The notes under the pieces are model-generated. The model was not told the origin of the DNA and ran no database searches. It saw only the letters and a program-made list of their open reading frames with translations. Shown in pieces: positions 10,950-23,019 of a stretch of DNA of 64,000 nucleotides. The DNA comes from Neoceratodus forsteri (Eukaryota; Chordata; Ceratodontiformes; Ceratodontidae), in assembly GCA_016271365.2 (NCBI GenBank), contig CM057452.1, forward strand, positions 1,245,113,001 to 1,245,177,000, read 5' to 3'. Both the position numbers and the translations under genes were made by a program. The stretch's first letter is position 1. Each line of letters begins with the position of its first letter.

Positions 10950-13530
10950 AAGCTTTGTTTCAGCATTGACATCCGATGGGAGGCAATTGAGCCATGTAAG
11001 TGCCCTGTAGTTGAAATTCCATTGTGCCTATGAAGTCCTACAGAAGGAAACAAGGTATGTCTGCTTAGAGTACTATGTGTACAGTGGGGTTTGGGCATCG
11101 GCATTATTAGGGTTTCAGTGGCAGGGGAAGTGAGGCCTAGGCTAATCTTTTTTTCAACTAAGCACATTTGGTAGGAGACCCTCCCCTTGAGCTAAAGCCA
11201 ACTGGTCCTTTCATAAAGTTCCCAATTGTGGGTGTGCTTATCAGCCCCAGATACCAGTCTGCAAGACTTATTGGGCACTAGAGTTATTCTCCTAAGAGTG
11301 GTGTCAGAGGCAGCACCATAAAATAATTATCCCATAGCCTATAACTGACAGGACTGAGCTTGCAATGGCCAATTTCAGAGCCTCAGTGGTCATGTAGTGG
11401 CGATAGTGATAGAGGATCCCGATACCGGAGTTAACGATCTTGGCAATTTGGTTTACATGCAGATTGTAGGAGAGAGCGGTTTCAAGTGTTATGCAGAGGT
11501 ATTTAAACTCCTGTACTTGCTCAAGAGATTGATTTTGGTTGTTACGGATTACCAGGTTGCAGCTTTGTGTTTATTGTGAGGATTGGAGAAGAGCATGACC
11601 TTAGTTTTTTGTAGTTCATTAGCAGTTTGTGTTGCCCAAATCAGAACTCAATCATCTTAAAGTTGGACTGGAGGTCATGAGAGAGAGAGAGGGAGTGGAT
11701 CTGGGTGGCTGGAGAACAAGAGAGTGTCATCCACATAAAGGACCATATTATTATTACAAACTTTAGGGAAGGTATTGATGAACAGACTAAAACGTAAGGG
11801 TCCGAGGATGGATCCTTAAGAGACATCGGAGCACATGGGAAGGCTGTTGGAAAGAATATCGCAAATCTTCACTTGCTTGGTTCTACCACCAAGGTGACTT
11901 TTGAACCAGCTGGTGACCTCAGTTGAGATGCCAAGAGCAGGGAGAGTGTGAAGCAGGAAGGAGTGGTTGACTGTGTCAAAGGCTTTAGTTAGGTCAATGT
12001 AAATTGACCCAACTAGGTGGCCACTATCCAGGGCCTTGTGAATGTGGTCAGTGAACTCGAGTAGGGCAGTGGTTGTGCCATGTGACTTTTTAAAGCCATG
12101 CTGTTGTGGCACTGAACATCATATTTGATAAGGTACTCTGTTAGAGGGTCAGAGATGATCCGCTTGAGGGATTTGGGGGGGGGGATGGATATAGGGTGAT
12201 AGTTGCACTGTTGAGTCCTGTCACTGCTTTTGTGGACAGGTGTGACTATGCCTGCTTTCCATTGGTTGGGGAATTGCCTGAGGGAGAGCAATAGGTTAAG
12301 GAGTCTGGAGAGAGGTGCAAGGACAACATCAAGGGAGAGGTTAAGAAGTTTAAGATCCAAGGAGTCATTAGTGAACCTGGATTTACCAAGCACTCTAAGT
12401 CAGTATTTTTTGGACTCAGCCAGAGTAACACGCCTAAAATAGAAAGTAGGGATACTTGGAGGGGGAACCACTGAGCCAGCCATGTGTGCCATGTTGGGCT
12501 CATCAAAAAAGTCTGAGGGAAGAACTCCACTAAGATTGGTAAATGTGTCATTGAAAGCATTTGCTATTAGTCTGTGGTCTTGCGTGTTCACACCATTTAC
12601 TTCAAGCAATGAAGGTGATGTTTTGCTTTGCTGGGATTACCTGTAGGGCCTTTGAGCTTATCCCAGAAACTTTGACTGTTGCCCCAGGAGTTAGACAGCT
12701 CACCATTAAAGTGTTTGATTTTGACCAGGTGAATTATATGGGTACACAGGTTTCTGGCAGCCCTGTAGTTCTGCATATCAATCTGTGCCCCAGTGGCTCA
12801 CATCCGATGCCAGAGATTGTCCCTCTCTTTCATCAAGATAAATAAAGCGGTGGAGATCCTGGGGTTTGTTGAGCTCTTTTTCTTTGTTTTACAGAGTGGG
12901 GCACAAAGATCACAGACTTTATTAAATTTAGTAATAAAGTAGGTCGGAGCATGGTCCACATTATTGGACCCATATAGAGGGGACCAGTCACAATGTGCAA
13001 GGTTGGCTTTGAAACTGTCAAGCTTACCTTTTTTGAGAACCCATTGGTAGGCAGTTTTTGCTGGTTGTTTATGGGCCTTATTAGACCAGAGACACATTAC
13101 AGGTGAGTGGTCACTCAGCAAGTCAGAACGAACTAGGGTACTGGAAATTCTATTTGGGTGGGTGGCGAGGATCAGATCCAGAAGGGAGCTATTGCCAATC
13201 CTATGATTAATTCTTGTAGGGGTGGTGACCATCTGGGTAACTCCAAGGGATATGATGGCATCTTTAAATGGAACAGTTTCATGGGGCCAATTAATGTTAG
13301 TCACCTATAATCACTGTCTCTGATTGGTGAGGGAGGTTTTCCAAGTAGTCAGTGGCCATTTTAAATCCAGATACCTGATCTCGAAGGGGATATAAATCAA
13401 GAATATGGTAAGTGATTTCCCATGCTGCCCTATGAACATTTAGACTGCAAGTGCATGGCAGTTGTTGCTTGAGGCCACTTGAGGGAGTGCTAGGCTTTTT
13501 AGGTAGTCTTTCACAAATATTGCACAACCC
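10950..13530 (-). pseudogene. L2/Rex-like LINE pol relic: endonuclease and RT
   Basis: The endonuclease is readable in two pieces: ATDYLENLPHQSETVIIGD (13360-13297) and, after a frame change, WPHETVPFKDAIISLGVTQ with SLLDLILATHPNR and DHSPVM (13304-13050). RT fingers follow with TPVHKSSDRTQQCNYHPISI (12240-12180). Then come QHGFKKSHGTTTALLEF and IDLTKAFDTVNHSFL (12112-11960), and, in another frame, LYVDDTLLFS (about 11745-11715). The C-terminal RALTWLNCLPSDV sits near 11010-10970. At least five frameshifts or stops. EN and RT together would give about the normal ORF2 length. Confidence 0.8.
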
Positions 13531-13749
13531 CCACCCCTTTTGCCGAGCCTCTCCAGCCTAAAAAAAGGGTATAACTTGATAAAGAGATTACAGGATCAGG
13601 GACCTTGGAGGAAAGTCAGGTTTCACTGATGGAAAGCACATCGGGTTTATGCTGTAACATCCAGACCTGTAAATCATCTAGCTTAGGTAGCAGACTATGG
13701 GTATGGATGGACGCGAGTCTTAGGAATTTGTTTTCGCTATACAGGTAGT

Positions 13750-14121
13750 TTAGGCACTGCTGAGGCCAGGGTTTGGGTGTACATTGCCAGAAAGAAGGAG
13801 GAGAAGCAGAGCAATCCTAGATAAATATTGCTTGAGCACCTTGAGCATGAGGGAGTGCCTACTCCTGAAGGGGTTATCATGTTTGGGGCTAAGACAGGTG
13901 TCTAATAGCAGATAGAGGAAGGGGTGTACAGGTAGGAGGTGGTGGTGTGTTGAGTTGCATGTGGGAGAAATGGGCTTCACAGAGCTGAAGTGAGGGGTAC
14001 TAAATGGATCAGTGCTCTGCGGTGACATTACATAGTAAGCAAAAGGGGGATATGGTAAGGTGTTGGGGAGCAGGAAACACGTGGGTAGCAGTATGAGGAC
14101 ATAGAGGGTAAGAGAGGCCAT
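13750..14121 (-). pseudogene. N-terminal leader of the LINE with degraded 2A-like motif
   Basis: This is an open frame of 123 residues. Residues 1-19 (MASLTLYVLILLPTCFLLP) look like a signal peptide or signal anchor. A Ser/Pro/His-rich middle follows. Residues about 97-110 are hydrophobic (SRIALLLLLLS), directly before GNVHPNPGL at 13788-13762. The functional 2A consensus is D(V/I)ExNPGP. Here the Asp is Asn, the Glu is His and the final Pro is Leu, so ribosome skipping is not expected. The layout (signal peptide, spacer, hydrophobic run, NPG motif, then endonuclease) matches the better copy at 51.4 kb. The frame breaks just after the motif. Confidence 0.65.
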
Positions 14122-14160
14122 AATATTAGGAAGAAGGTAGTGAGGCAGGTAGGGGGAGAG

Positions 14161-14560
14161 AAGAGGGGTAGAGCTGGCTTTATTATTTATTTTGGGGGGG
14201 GTTGAGAGGGCCAGGATGGACGCAAAAAGTTGAGAAAAGCAAGAGGATGGTCAAAGCTACTGGTTAGTGTGGCTGCCCTGATAGCATAGCGGTTAGGGTT
14301 GCCACCTCAGGAGGAGTGGATCAGCTATTCAAGGCCAGGGAGGGGCAGTGAAAAACTAGGAGATGATGGGGGTTGCAGGAGGTGCAGGACAGGAGAAGGA
14401 GTGAGGGTTTTGAGTTAAAGGTGTTGTGCTGGGCTAGATAGGGGAGGCTTGAGAGGTGCTCAGCAGTGACTCCTAGTGGTCACAAAATATAAGAAGCATT
14501 ATAGAAACTAGGCAGATTGATTCTGGCTGCATGATGGTCACATGACACTGGTGACCTATA
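14161..14560. other. Stretch without a gene between two LINEs
   Basis: G-rich, low-similarity sequence. A tRNA-like A box, TAGCATAGCGG (14283-14293), is present, but no good B box follows. Nothing else is recognised. Confidence 0.4.
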
Positions 14561-16639
14561 AGTTAGGGGACAAACCAGGGTGTAGGGTATGCAGGGCAGT
14601 CATCGCGATTGCTCAGGTACATTTCAACATCACAGTACAAGATATTACACATAGAAGGAAGGCGGTTATCTTGTCTCTTGACAAACAGTACATACTTAAC
14701 AGAATGGTTCTACATGGTTTAATGACACCTCTCAGACCTTTTCTCTTATCTTAATATTCAGCAAATATTGGTTATGCAGTCTTGGGGGAAGGGGTTAATT
14801 GCACTCAGAACTTCATGCAGTAGATTAGGGGTTTAGATTGAGTGATTGGGAGGAATAGATACTCTTTCCAATGGGCACCTAACTCCTGAGTTTGTGACTT
14901 AGGAGTGTGGCTGGAGAAGTTAAAATATGTGAAGGGGAAACTTCTGCTTTCAAAGGGGTTTCAAGAGGTCCTTCCTACGACCTGCAGCAGTGAGTTTAGA
15001 ATGGGAGACTATGAAGTATGTGTCCCAAACCTGCTGAAACCTGGATGGTATTTGCAGTGAGAAAAAGAGCAATCTTCAGTTACCTGCCAGGCCCTCTAAT
15101 GTTTTAAACCATTCACCTATAGCTGGAATGTTTGGGGTTCTCCATCTCTGTAATACTAGCCTTTTGGCCACCATGGACAATTGAAGCAGCCATTGCAACT
15201 GTATGTTTGTAAGCTGCCCCCAAGGGGCTATAAACCCAACAATACCAGTGAGGGTGTGGAGGGTATGCTAGTCCCTAGGATGTCAGAGTAAACTGTAATT
15301 ACTTGGATCTAGAAGGGTCGTTTGGCCTGGCAGTCCCACAGTATGTGTAATAGATTCACCCCAGAGGTACCACACCTTCAACAATGATCATTGGACAAAA
15401 GCCCCATTTTGCAAAGGATGGAGGGAGTGTTGTACCATAAGTTCAATATCTTTTTTTGAATAAGTAGGCTTTTCTGTTCTTTACATACACCATCTGCTAG
15501 TTTCCAAAAGTTAATCCATTCGACATAACTATTCTGGACCTTTAACATTCTCTGCCATCCTGCATGGGCCTGGGTAGATGGGTCTGGGGTATTAGTTTTA
15601 ATTGCTGATCGCAGTTTCCCAGTCAGGCCTTTTAGTTGCTTAGTCCATTTTGGGATGGACAGTGAGGACCTGGGGCTGGGGCTGGCCCTTCTACACACTG
15701 TACAAGGGCAATGTTTTTTGAGCCTCAATAAGTATATGCTTCTAATTTGAAGGTACCTCCAAAAATCAGCCCAAGGGAACCTATACTTGTGCTACAGTTT
15801 TTGAAAGGAGTACATAATGTTGCTACCTGGCACCAACAGGTCCTTAATAGTAGAGATATGTTTTCCACTCCAAGATTCTCAGTTTATGCACTGCTTGTTT
15901 ATCAGAAGGAAAGGGTTATACCAAAGAGGGGTAAAAATTCCAGGATGTAGGCACGTTTGACTGTTTTCCCACCTTCAATGCGGCTGCATGTGCTGCCTTA
16001 TGGTGAGCCAGGAGTGGAATCTCTTTTGTAATGGTGAAGTGAAATAGACAGCAGGGTGTATGCCCCCCAGTACTGCCGTCTCTATGTGAACCCAAGCATG
16101 AGGGTCTTTGTCTGCTACATTAAACATTCTCATATTCATCGCCATGAGGCTGGATATTGAGAAGTGTTGAAAGTATGGCAAGTTCCACCCTCCTCTGTCT
16201 TTCAGAGCCCTTAGTTTGGCCAGGCTGAATCCAGATCTGTTTGTGCCCCAAGGAAATTCCTTTAATTTCCACTGGGAGATATGACAGGATGTATTAGACT
16301 CTCGGGGCTGCCATCATTTTCAGGGCTGGTATCTTTCCAACCAGGGCTAGATTTAAGTGAGTCCATCTTTTTGTTTCATGTTGGAGCTTTTGTATGAGGG
16401 GGGTTAGGTTGGTGGAAATTAGTTTACTCAGGTTTCTTGGTAGCTGTATCCCAAGACATTTGATACTGTTGGTGTTATAGATAAGCCCTGCCAAGTACAC
16501 ATTGGAGGAGACTAGGAGTGGGTTGAGAGGGAGAATTTCAGATTTTTTAAGATTTATGTATAGGCCTGCTAGTGAAACAAAGGAACTAAACATCTGGAGG
16601 ATGTGTGTGGGGGGGGGGCAGATTCTATGTCCTCTGTTA

Positions 16640-16921
16640 ATAGATAGAGGATGGACGGCTAAGGGACAATGTGAGGAAGTATTTTTTCACAGAGAGGGTG
16701 GTGGATGCATGGAACAGCCTTCCTGAGGAGGTTGTGGGGTCTAAAACTGTGGGAGAATTCAAGAATGCATGGGACAGACATAAGGCAATTTTTGTGGGGG
16801 GTTGGAAGAAATAGCTGTTGGTTAAATAGGATCTGCAGCTTATCCTCTAGGTAGGGAAATGGGCAGACTAGGTGGGCTAAGCGGTCCTTATCTGCTGTCA
16901 AAGTCTATGTTTCTATGTTTC
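16640..16921 (+). mobile_element. 5'-truncated CR1 3' end inserted in L1 ORF2
   Basis: On the plus strand the C-terminal CR1 peptide reads VRKYFFTERVVDAWNSLPEE-like (seen as EEVFFHREG in a shifted frame). The tail GGGCAGACTAGGTGGGCTAA, CCTTATCTGCTGTCAAAGTC and (TCTATGTT)n follows, ending at 16921. It interrupts L1 directly after the YADD box. The left boundary near 16640 is approximate. Confidence 0.85.
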
Positions 16922-17597
16922 TAGTAGACAGTCGTCTGCATATGGTTTTTTATTGTATTTGGAGTTTCCCACCTTTATACCCCTTATCTGCGTATGGGCT
17001 CTGATGGACGTCACTAGGGGTTCCATGGCCAGAACAAACAGCAGAGGCAAAAGAGGGCATCCCTGCCTGTTCCCTCTATGTAGTTGAAAGGGCTCAGAAA
17101 GGACATTATTGGTAAGGGGTCTGGCACTCGGTGCCTGATACAGAGTGTAGATCCATGCACGCCGATGAATCAAACACTTTTTCAAAGTCCACTGCTATAG
17201 TAGCTGCTGGGGTGGGAAGTTTGCCCGCAGCCTGGTACAGGGTAATCAGCGCTATTATATGGTCCGTACTTGCTCTGCCCTTCACAAAACCTACTTGGTC
17301 AGTGTGCACTAGATGGGGGAGGAACACCTCCAACCTAGTTGCGAGCACTTTGGCCAGGATTTTTGCATCTGCATTAATCAATGATATCGGGTGGAAGCTG
17401 GCCAGGTTGGTGGTGTCCTTCCTCTCCTTAGACAACACTGTGGTGATTGCTTCATTTAAGGTAGGGGGAAGTTTATGGTGTCCATGTGCATCCTGCAGCA
17501 TTGCCTGCATTGGGCTTACGATGGAGTCCAGTACTATTTTGTAGTAGTCTGCAGAGAAACCATCCCCACCTGGGGATTTGTGGGGGACCATTTTGAG

Positions 17598-19239
17598 GGG
17601 GAAAATAGTTAGTTAAGCATCCTATCATAGAAGCAAAGGGAAGAGGAAGCCCTGCCAAGTACACATGGGGGGGGGGGGATAACAGTCTTTTACGAACAGA
17701 GACTTACTGGCAGTACATACTTAAAGCCCTTTCATCAACAGGACAGAATGAGAAGTTCCAACTGAAACCTTTCTTAGTGAAATAACTGAATAATAACATC
17801 TGCCAGTTAGATCTGGTGTTTTTTTCCAGCAGGATGAATGTATTAAATATTGCATTTTGTGGGCCACCCACCCCAACCCAAGGAGTTGATATTTAGTAAT
17901 GCCTGTTCATCTATGCTTTTTTTTTTTTTCAGTTATGATTTTCTCTCCTGCACTGCCGGCTTGCCTTCAGGAGGGCGCCCCCCAGCCCCATCCCCCGGCA
18001 TCTGCCAGCTGACGCTAACTGAACCCCAGGGCTTGCCCCCCTGGCAGGGTCGGTGGGGGTCCCGAACCACCCCCCACTGCAGACTGGATTTAGTGGACCA
18101 GCATTGTGGCTAGCCAGGAGTGGAGCCTGCGAGGCACCCTCTGCCATTGTGTATGGCAGTGCTGCTTTTTCTGCCTTGTCCTCCCCCAGGAGTCAGGACC
18201 ATGCAGTGATGCCAGTGGAGGAGAGCACACATGCATCCGCACATGCTCCCTCCAGGCATCTGGCCCGACTCCTCCCCAGCTTGTGGTGTGGCACCATGTC
18301 CCCCAGCCTCCGCCGGGGGGCAGACAAGCACCGACCACAGGAAACCACCATCCCCGAAGAAGGAGAGCAGTCTATTGGATGCTCAATCCTTCTCCTCCCC
18401 TGCCGAACCCCAGTGGCCCATGCTTGTTCCCGAATATGGGTCGCCAGGCGTAGCATGAGGTAAGGCGCCAGCGCCTCAGCCCTCAGCGCCATCAGGCTGG
18501 CTCATCTATGCTTTTTTTAAAACTATTTCAAAAGTTTTCTACTTAATTACAAAAAACAGCTAGTAGTGAATACAAAGATCCTTAACCTCCCCCCCACCAT
18601 CATCACTATGAGTTTGAGATCTGGAGACTCCCATTGATTTTATTGCGCATGCAATTTCATGAGCGAATAAACCTTTGACATATGCTATTTAAAAGATTTT
18701 TTAACAATATAGCATAGAAATAAAAATACTAGTAGCTTTCTTATAGATAGCATCATCAATTTAAATAGCCACTATATATCCATGAATAATAGGTGGCAGT
18801 AACAGTACATGTATTTGTATGCTGCGTTTTTAACCTTTTTTTTTTTCATAGAGATGGACCCTCATTGTATATGTAGTTGATGTAGAACTTAGAGTGATGA
18901 GTTATTTTTAATGTTGGCAGTCTAATTGATTTTCCTTATAATTAGAATAATTAATTGGATATGCCTATTTAAACTTGAACTATTAGAAGTCACGCTCTCT
19001 TAACAAAGAGTCAGTGTGGCTTGAAATGTAGAGGAGATGTGGGTACTGTCGGTGTACACTTGGTGTGTTGCCTTACATTGTTCAAGCATGAACGAGTGTT
19101 TTATCTGATGATGAAGGAACTTAATTTCTCATGTGTCTTTTGCTTTTGGGAGGTGTATGAGACCAGCTCTTTCCTGACTTCTGTGAATTTTGTGTGCATG
19201 CTGAGGATCCACCTTTCACTTTGTGTGGTCTTCCCTTCT
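17598..19239. mobile_element. Unclassified insertion in L1 ORF2 with 9-bp target duplication
   Basis: CATTTTGAG occurs at 17589-17597 and again at 19240-19248. Removing the stretch joins the L1 peptide (EINQAIHKM to PHKSPGGDG) in frame. Without the nested SINE the insert is about 1.05 kb and AT-rich. No inverted ends or protein were found. It contains a 20-base copy of L1 sequence (CCCTGCCAAGTACACAT at 17652-17668, also at 16488-16504), perhaps a templated repair scar. Confidence 0.65.
17924..18501 (-). mobile_element. SINE-like retroposon with tRNA-like head and A-tail, minus strand
   Basis: The element is flanked by a 17-base direct repeat, TCATCTATGCTTTTTTT, at 17907-17923 and 18502-18518. 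A T run and its flank at the left end correspond to an A-tail on the minus strand. At the right end the head reads, on minus, CCTGATGGCGCTGAGGGCTG then GGCGACCCATATTCGGGAAC, similar to A and B boxes of a tRNA-derived SINE. It shares TTGGATGCTCAATCCT with copies at 26.6 kb and 60.0 kb. It is GC-rich, so open frames across it on both strands are spurious. Confidence 0.7.
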
Positions 19240-20679
19240 CATTTTGAGCTCCATTTTGTGGATGGCCTGATTAATCTCTTGTTCCAATATAGGGGCTTCT
19301 AGTTTCCCCCTCTGAGATTCTGACAGCTTTTTTAAGGGAAGGTTAGCCATGAAGTTCACAGAGGCCTGCTTGTCCCACTTGATGTGGGATGTGTATAGTT
19401 CCTTGTGGAAGGCCATCATGGTTTTATTGATGGCTGTAGGGGTGGTGTGCCTTTTCCCTATACTGTCTGAAAGCTGAGCTATGTGCCTTTCAACATGTTG
19501 CTTCTTTAATTGGAAAGCCAGGAACTTGTTATTCTTTTCCCAATTGGTCCATTATTTGAATTTGATTCTAAGAATCTGGAGTTCTGCCTTTCTAGTGGCT
19601 AAGGAATTTAAGCTTATTCGTAGTGAAGTGATTTCGTGTATAAGGGATGGGTCCTGGAGTCGAACAGGGTTTTCCTTATAGAGATTTTCCATCTCTTGCA
19701 AGGCTTTCTCTAGGTTCATAGCTTCCTCTTGCCTTTGCTTTCTATGATTGGATGCATAACAACTATTTTCCACCCTCATTGTAGCCTTGATTCCCTCCCA
19801 TATCCCTGCTGGGGAGGCCAACCCTGGTGAGTTGTCCAAGAAATATAGCTTGGACTTGGCTACCAGCCAGTCTCTACATTCTTTGTCTTGCAACAGTAGT
19901 GGGTGGAGTTTCCACTGAGTGGATTTTGTTTGTGGTGGGTCCACCGGAAACCAAAGAGTGACAGGGGCATGGTCTGAAATGTATATTGGTGCTATAGCTA
20001 TATCCTGTGCTGTGGTAGTGATGCCCGGGGATGTGAGCCAGAAATCTATTCTACTAGCAATAGCCTGGCCACAGAAAAATAGGTATAGTCCCTACCAGCA
20101 GGTTGACTGACTCTTCAAATGTCTGTGAGCTGGTGGAGTGTCATCAGGCTCTTCAGAGCTGTTAGGACATGGGTATGCAGTTCTGGCCTAGCATTGGACC
20201 GATCCAAAATGTGGTCTAGGGTGAGATTGAAATTGCCCCCCAGGGTGATATCTGGGTTGTTGAATGCCAAGTCCATTATCGCCTGAAAGATTTTGTCTAT
20301 GAATTCGGGCTTATCCTCGTTGGGGGCATAAATGCTTATGAATATAAGGGGGCCCTTAGAGGTCACCATTTTTGCCATCACCCATCTTCCTTGGTCATCT
20401 GACTTGGTCATCAATATTTTCCATTTTAAACCTCTGTGGCCCTGTACTGAGACTACCCTTTCAGCTGATTTTGAGACACTATGTACTTCCCACCACACCC
20501 ACTCCCTTTGAAGTTTGCCAGCTTCTTTTTCAGTTAGTTTGGTTTCTTGCAGGAAGGCTATCCGGGTACCCAGTTTCTTTAAATGGGTTAAAACCTTTTT
20601 CCTTTTTATAGGAGAGTTGAGACCCCTCACATTCCATGAGGTGGCCTTCATGCACATTGAGTTAGCCATGGTCATTGGG

Positions 20680-23015
20680 ATGATACCACTCTTTCAAAAA
20701 TGCAGATGCTGCCCCCATAAAGAAACCAAACCCTGTCCTGCCCTGGGAGAAAATTCTTGCCCTTATTTCAAATTTGCTCATGCCCTCATTTAGTCCTTTA
20801 AGGGCCAAATTCCTCCCACCTTCCTTAGCACCCTATAACCTTTCAGTGATGCTAATATACCATACTTTTGGCTCCTGCGACCCTGTGAAAATATCTGCTT
20901 GTGCCCCAGTATCGGTGAGCTTTGTACCTTGTATTTTTTTATATCAGTGTATGCCATCTGACCATACTGTGATGTCTTACTACTAGTCATTAAAAACAGC
21001 ATTGCGACCATCAAACATTTCACCCTTGATCTGGGTCTCTTTTCCCTAATAACCTATAAAGTCCTACCCCGGGATCCCCAGTGGACATCCAACTTCCCCT
21101 AGCTGAGAAGTCAAGAACTTTGGGCACCTCCTTGGGGGGGGATGGGGAGAGAACCACATTGTCCCCTTTGTTTGTCTAATAATGATTACCCACACAGTAA
21201 TTCGAGTTAACTTTGTTTAGGGGAAAGCTAAACCCCCAGTATCTCACTTTATTTATTTATTTATTTGTTTATTTAAGTGGTTTACCAGGGAGGCGTGCTG
21301 AGCAGACTACTGCTTGATTCCAGATGTGCCCTGGGGGTAGGGGAATAGGAGAGCATACAAACATATGCAGTAAGGTCAAATACATGATATACATAAAAGA
21401 ATGGGAGAGCATACAAACATATACATATACAGTAATGACAATTTACATGATTGCATAAGAGAAACATTAGCAAGGCAGAGTACAGTTTCACAGGCAGGTA
21501 CATAACCATGGCTTCAATGTGGTAATATGTACAAGGTACTGTACATAGTTCATGGTGGTGACTTTAGCACTACACAGGTTTGTTTGTACCTATTGCTCAA
21601 AATAGCAACACATCTAGAGTTTAGGAGGGGCCAGATCCAGTACTTGCCGGATGATCCTAAGCAAATTGGTTGCTAATCACTTGCACCTCAATACGCTTAG
21701 TGGTCTGCACCAGTGTAGTAGTGCAAGGGCTGTTGATTGGGGGAGCATTGCTGCCTTCTTAAAGCGGTAGTTCGGTATCAGTGGGTGAAACCATTGTCAG
21801 CTGTTTCCTTCCTCCCTCGTCCGGTCAGTTGCGACATAAGGAGTTGATATCTGCCCCCACCTCTGCCCTAAAATATACCTGGCATTTAGTGTGGGCCAGC
21901 CGATCCATACTCTACACTGTATTTTTTTTAGAGCTGTTCTTAAAGCTAATAGCTAATAACCTTGGCAACGACTAGCAACAAATACCTAACTGGCCAGCAT
22001 TGCCTAAAACATTGTAAACTTCAGGATCTTACAGTAAACATGCCTGTAAAACATCATTGAACACAGTAACATATGGGGGGGGCCCTTTAACCATAGACCC
22101 CCCTTTCACCAGTTGCCTTCCTATTGACCAGTTCATAGAGGCTGCTATTCGAGTCTCCCAGAAAGTGTGCCGCTTACGATAGGAGCTATCCCTGCTCACT
22201 CATGTATTTTTTTAAACCAGACAGAAGCATCTTGATGAGAAGGGGACACCGATGTCTAGGAGATGCTCAATTGCATCATCAGATAGCTGAGGAAGGATTT
22301 TTAGGCTGATTCTTGTGATGTTAAGTCCAAGCAAATCTTAACAGAAAGAAAAACACAGGAGCCGCTGCAGAGGTATGAGGCCCTGCATGGTGGACATTGG
22401 CCACATGTTTGTAAGTGTGTATGCAGCCACCACAAGATGCCTGATTAGTACCTTTCCCTGCCATTAAGCCATCCACAGATTAACTTCTCTCTCCACTGAA
22501 AAACCTATCTCCATCAGTTTCAGGAATGTTTATTGAGAGGTACCCACCTGGATTATTTTCCTCCGTCTTCCTCTTCAGCTGTCAGCGAAGGGTCTACGGA
22601 TGTGAAGGCCCCATTCCGTAAGCATCTGCTTCCACAATACAGTCCGCACAAGCCTGCAATAGCAGGCCCAGTCATCATAGGGTGCATGTTACTCAGCTGA
22701 GGCCAGCTCTTGTAAGTTGTGGGAAATTGACATGTTCAGTACAGTCAGGCTCAGGCCTCTGAGCGGGGAGAAGCAGTTTGACATTTTAATCTGTGTGTCT
22801 GAAGGAGAGGAACTGCTTGCCTCAGACAGCAGCTGATGGCTTTGCCGGCTATGTGAGTGCTCTCTGGGCCTGTGTTCTTTCGTTCTCTTGTTGTGCCGCT
22901 TCTGCCTGCCTCTCTGGACCTGCTGCCAGGCCTCCCTGGGAGTTGGGTGTTGCTGGAGTGGTACTTAGCTGTGTTTCCATGTTGACTGGTGGTAGGGTTT
23001 TCCATGCTGGGACTT
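20680..23015. other. Long L1 inter-ORF region, mostly unexplained
   Basis: L1 elements normally have a short gap between ORF1 and ORF2; here it is about 2.3 kb. A LINE tail (21248-21540) explains part of it. The rest, including 21540-22740, shows no coding similarity that I can name. Further insertions are likely. Confidence 0.4.
21248..21540 (-). mobile_element. L2/Rex-like LINE 3' tail, minus strand
   Basis: It starts with a TTTA repeat read on plus, then AAGTGGTTTACCAGGGAGGC and GTGCTGAGCAGAC. The order of T-run, (T)TTACCAGG and GTGCTGAGC resembles the 3' end of the MIR-like SINEs at 50.25 and 57.90 kb, which suggests a shared LINE-derived tail. Confidence 0.55.
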
Positions 23016-23019
23016 ACGG

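Larger units (their letters stand above)
10220..14160 (-). mobile_element. Near full-length L2/Rex-like LINE, minus strand
   Basis: The 3' tail at the left end is (AATA)n-type, read on plus as TTATTTATTTATTTATTG at 10227-10245. Coding relics then follow in order on the minus strand: C-terminal RT (about 10960-11200), palm with VDDT (about 11730), fingers (12013-12393), endonuclease (12798-13530), and an N-terminal leader ending in an NPG motif (13750-14121). The 3' UTR contains a long pyrimidine tract. The element resembles the one at 36.5-39.2 kb and, more distantly, that at 51.4-55.3 kb. It is inactive. Confidence 0.8.
14955..20675 (-). pseudogene. L1-type ORF2 relic: endonuclease, RT, C-terminal domain
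   Basis: The endonuclease starts with ATSWNVRGLNSPIKRKKVL and AFLQETKLTEKE (20675-20500) and has ISIYAPNED and GGNFNLTLD. The usual GGDFN is GGNFN here, so a catalytic Asp is lost. The linker is at 19944-19552. RT fingers start FHKELYTS (19419) and resume after a 1.64 kb insertion with KSPGGDGFSADYYK (17580-17540). Further blocks are DQVGFVKGRASTDHI, VDFEKVFDS, GNRQGCPLLPLLFVLAMEPL and YADD (near 16935). After the CR1 insertion it continues with GLYINLKKSEILPL (16555), KCLGIQLPRNL, and the C-terminal ILNLWYNTPSILCKMG (15470-15400). The end is near 14955. Confidence 0.88.

Noticed and set aside
14274..14340. tRNA-like stretch with a good A box
   Set aside because: No convincing B box, no tRNA fold and no SINE body follow; not called as tRNA or SINE.
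17929..18492. Many overlapping open frames on both strands
   Set aside because: They lie in a GC-rich SINE-like insertion with few stop codons by composition.
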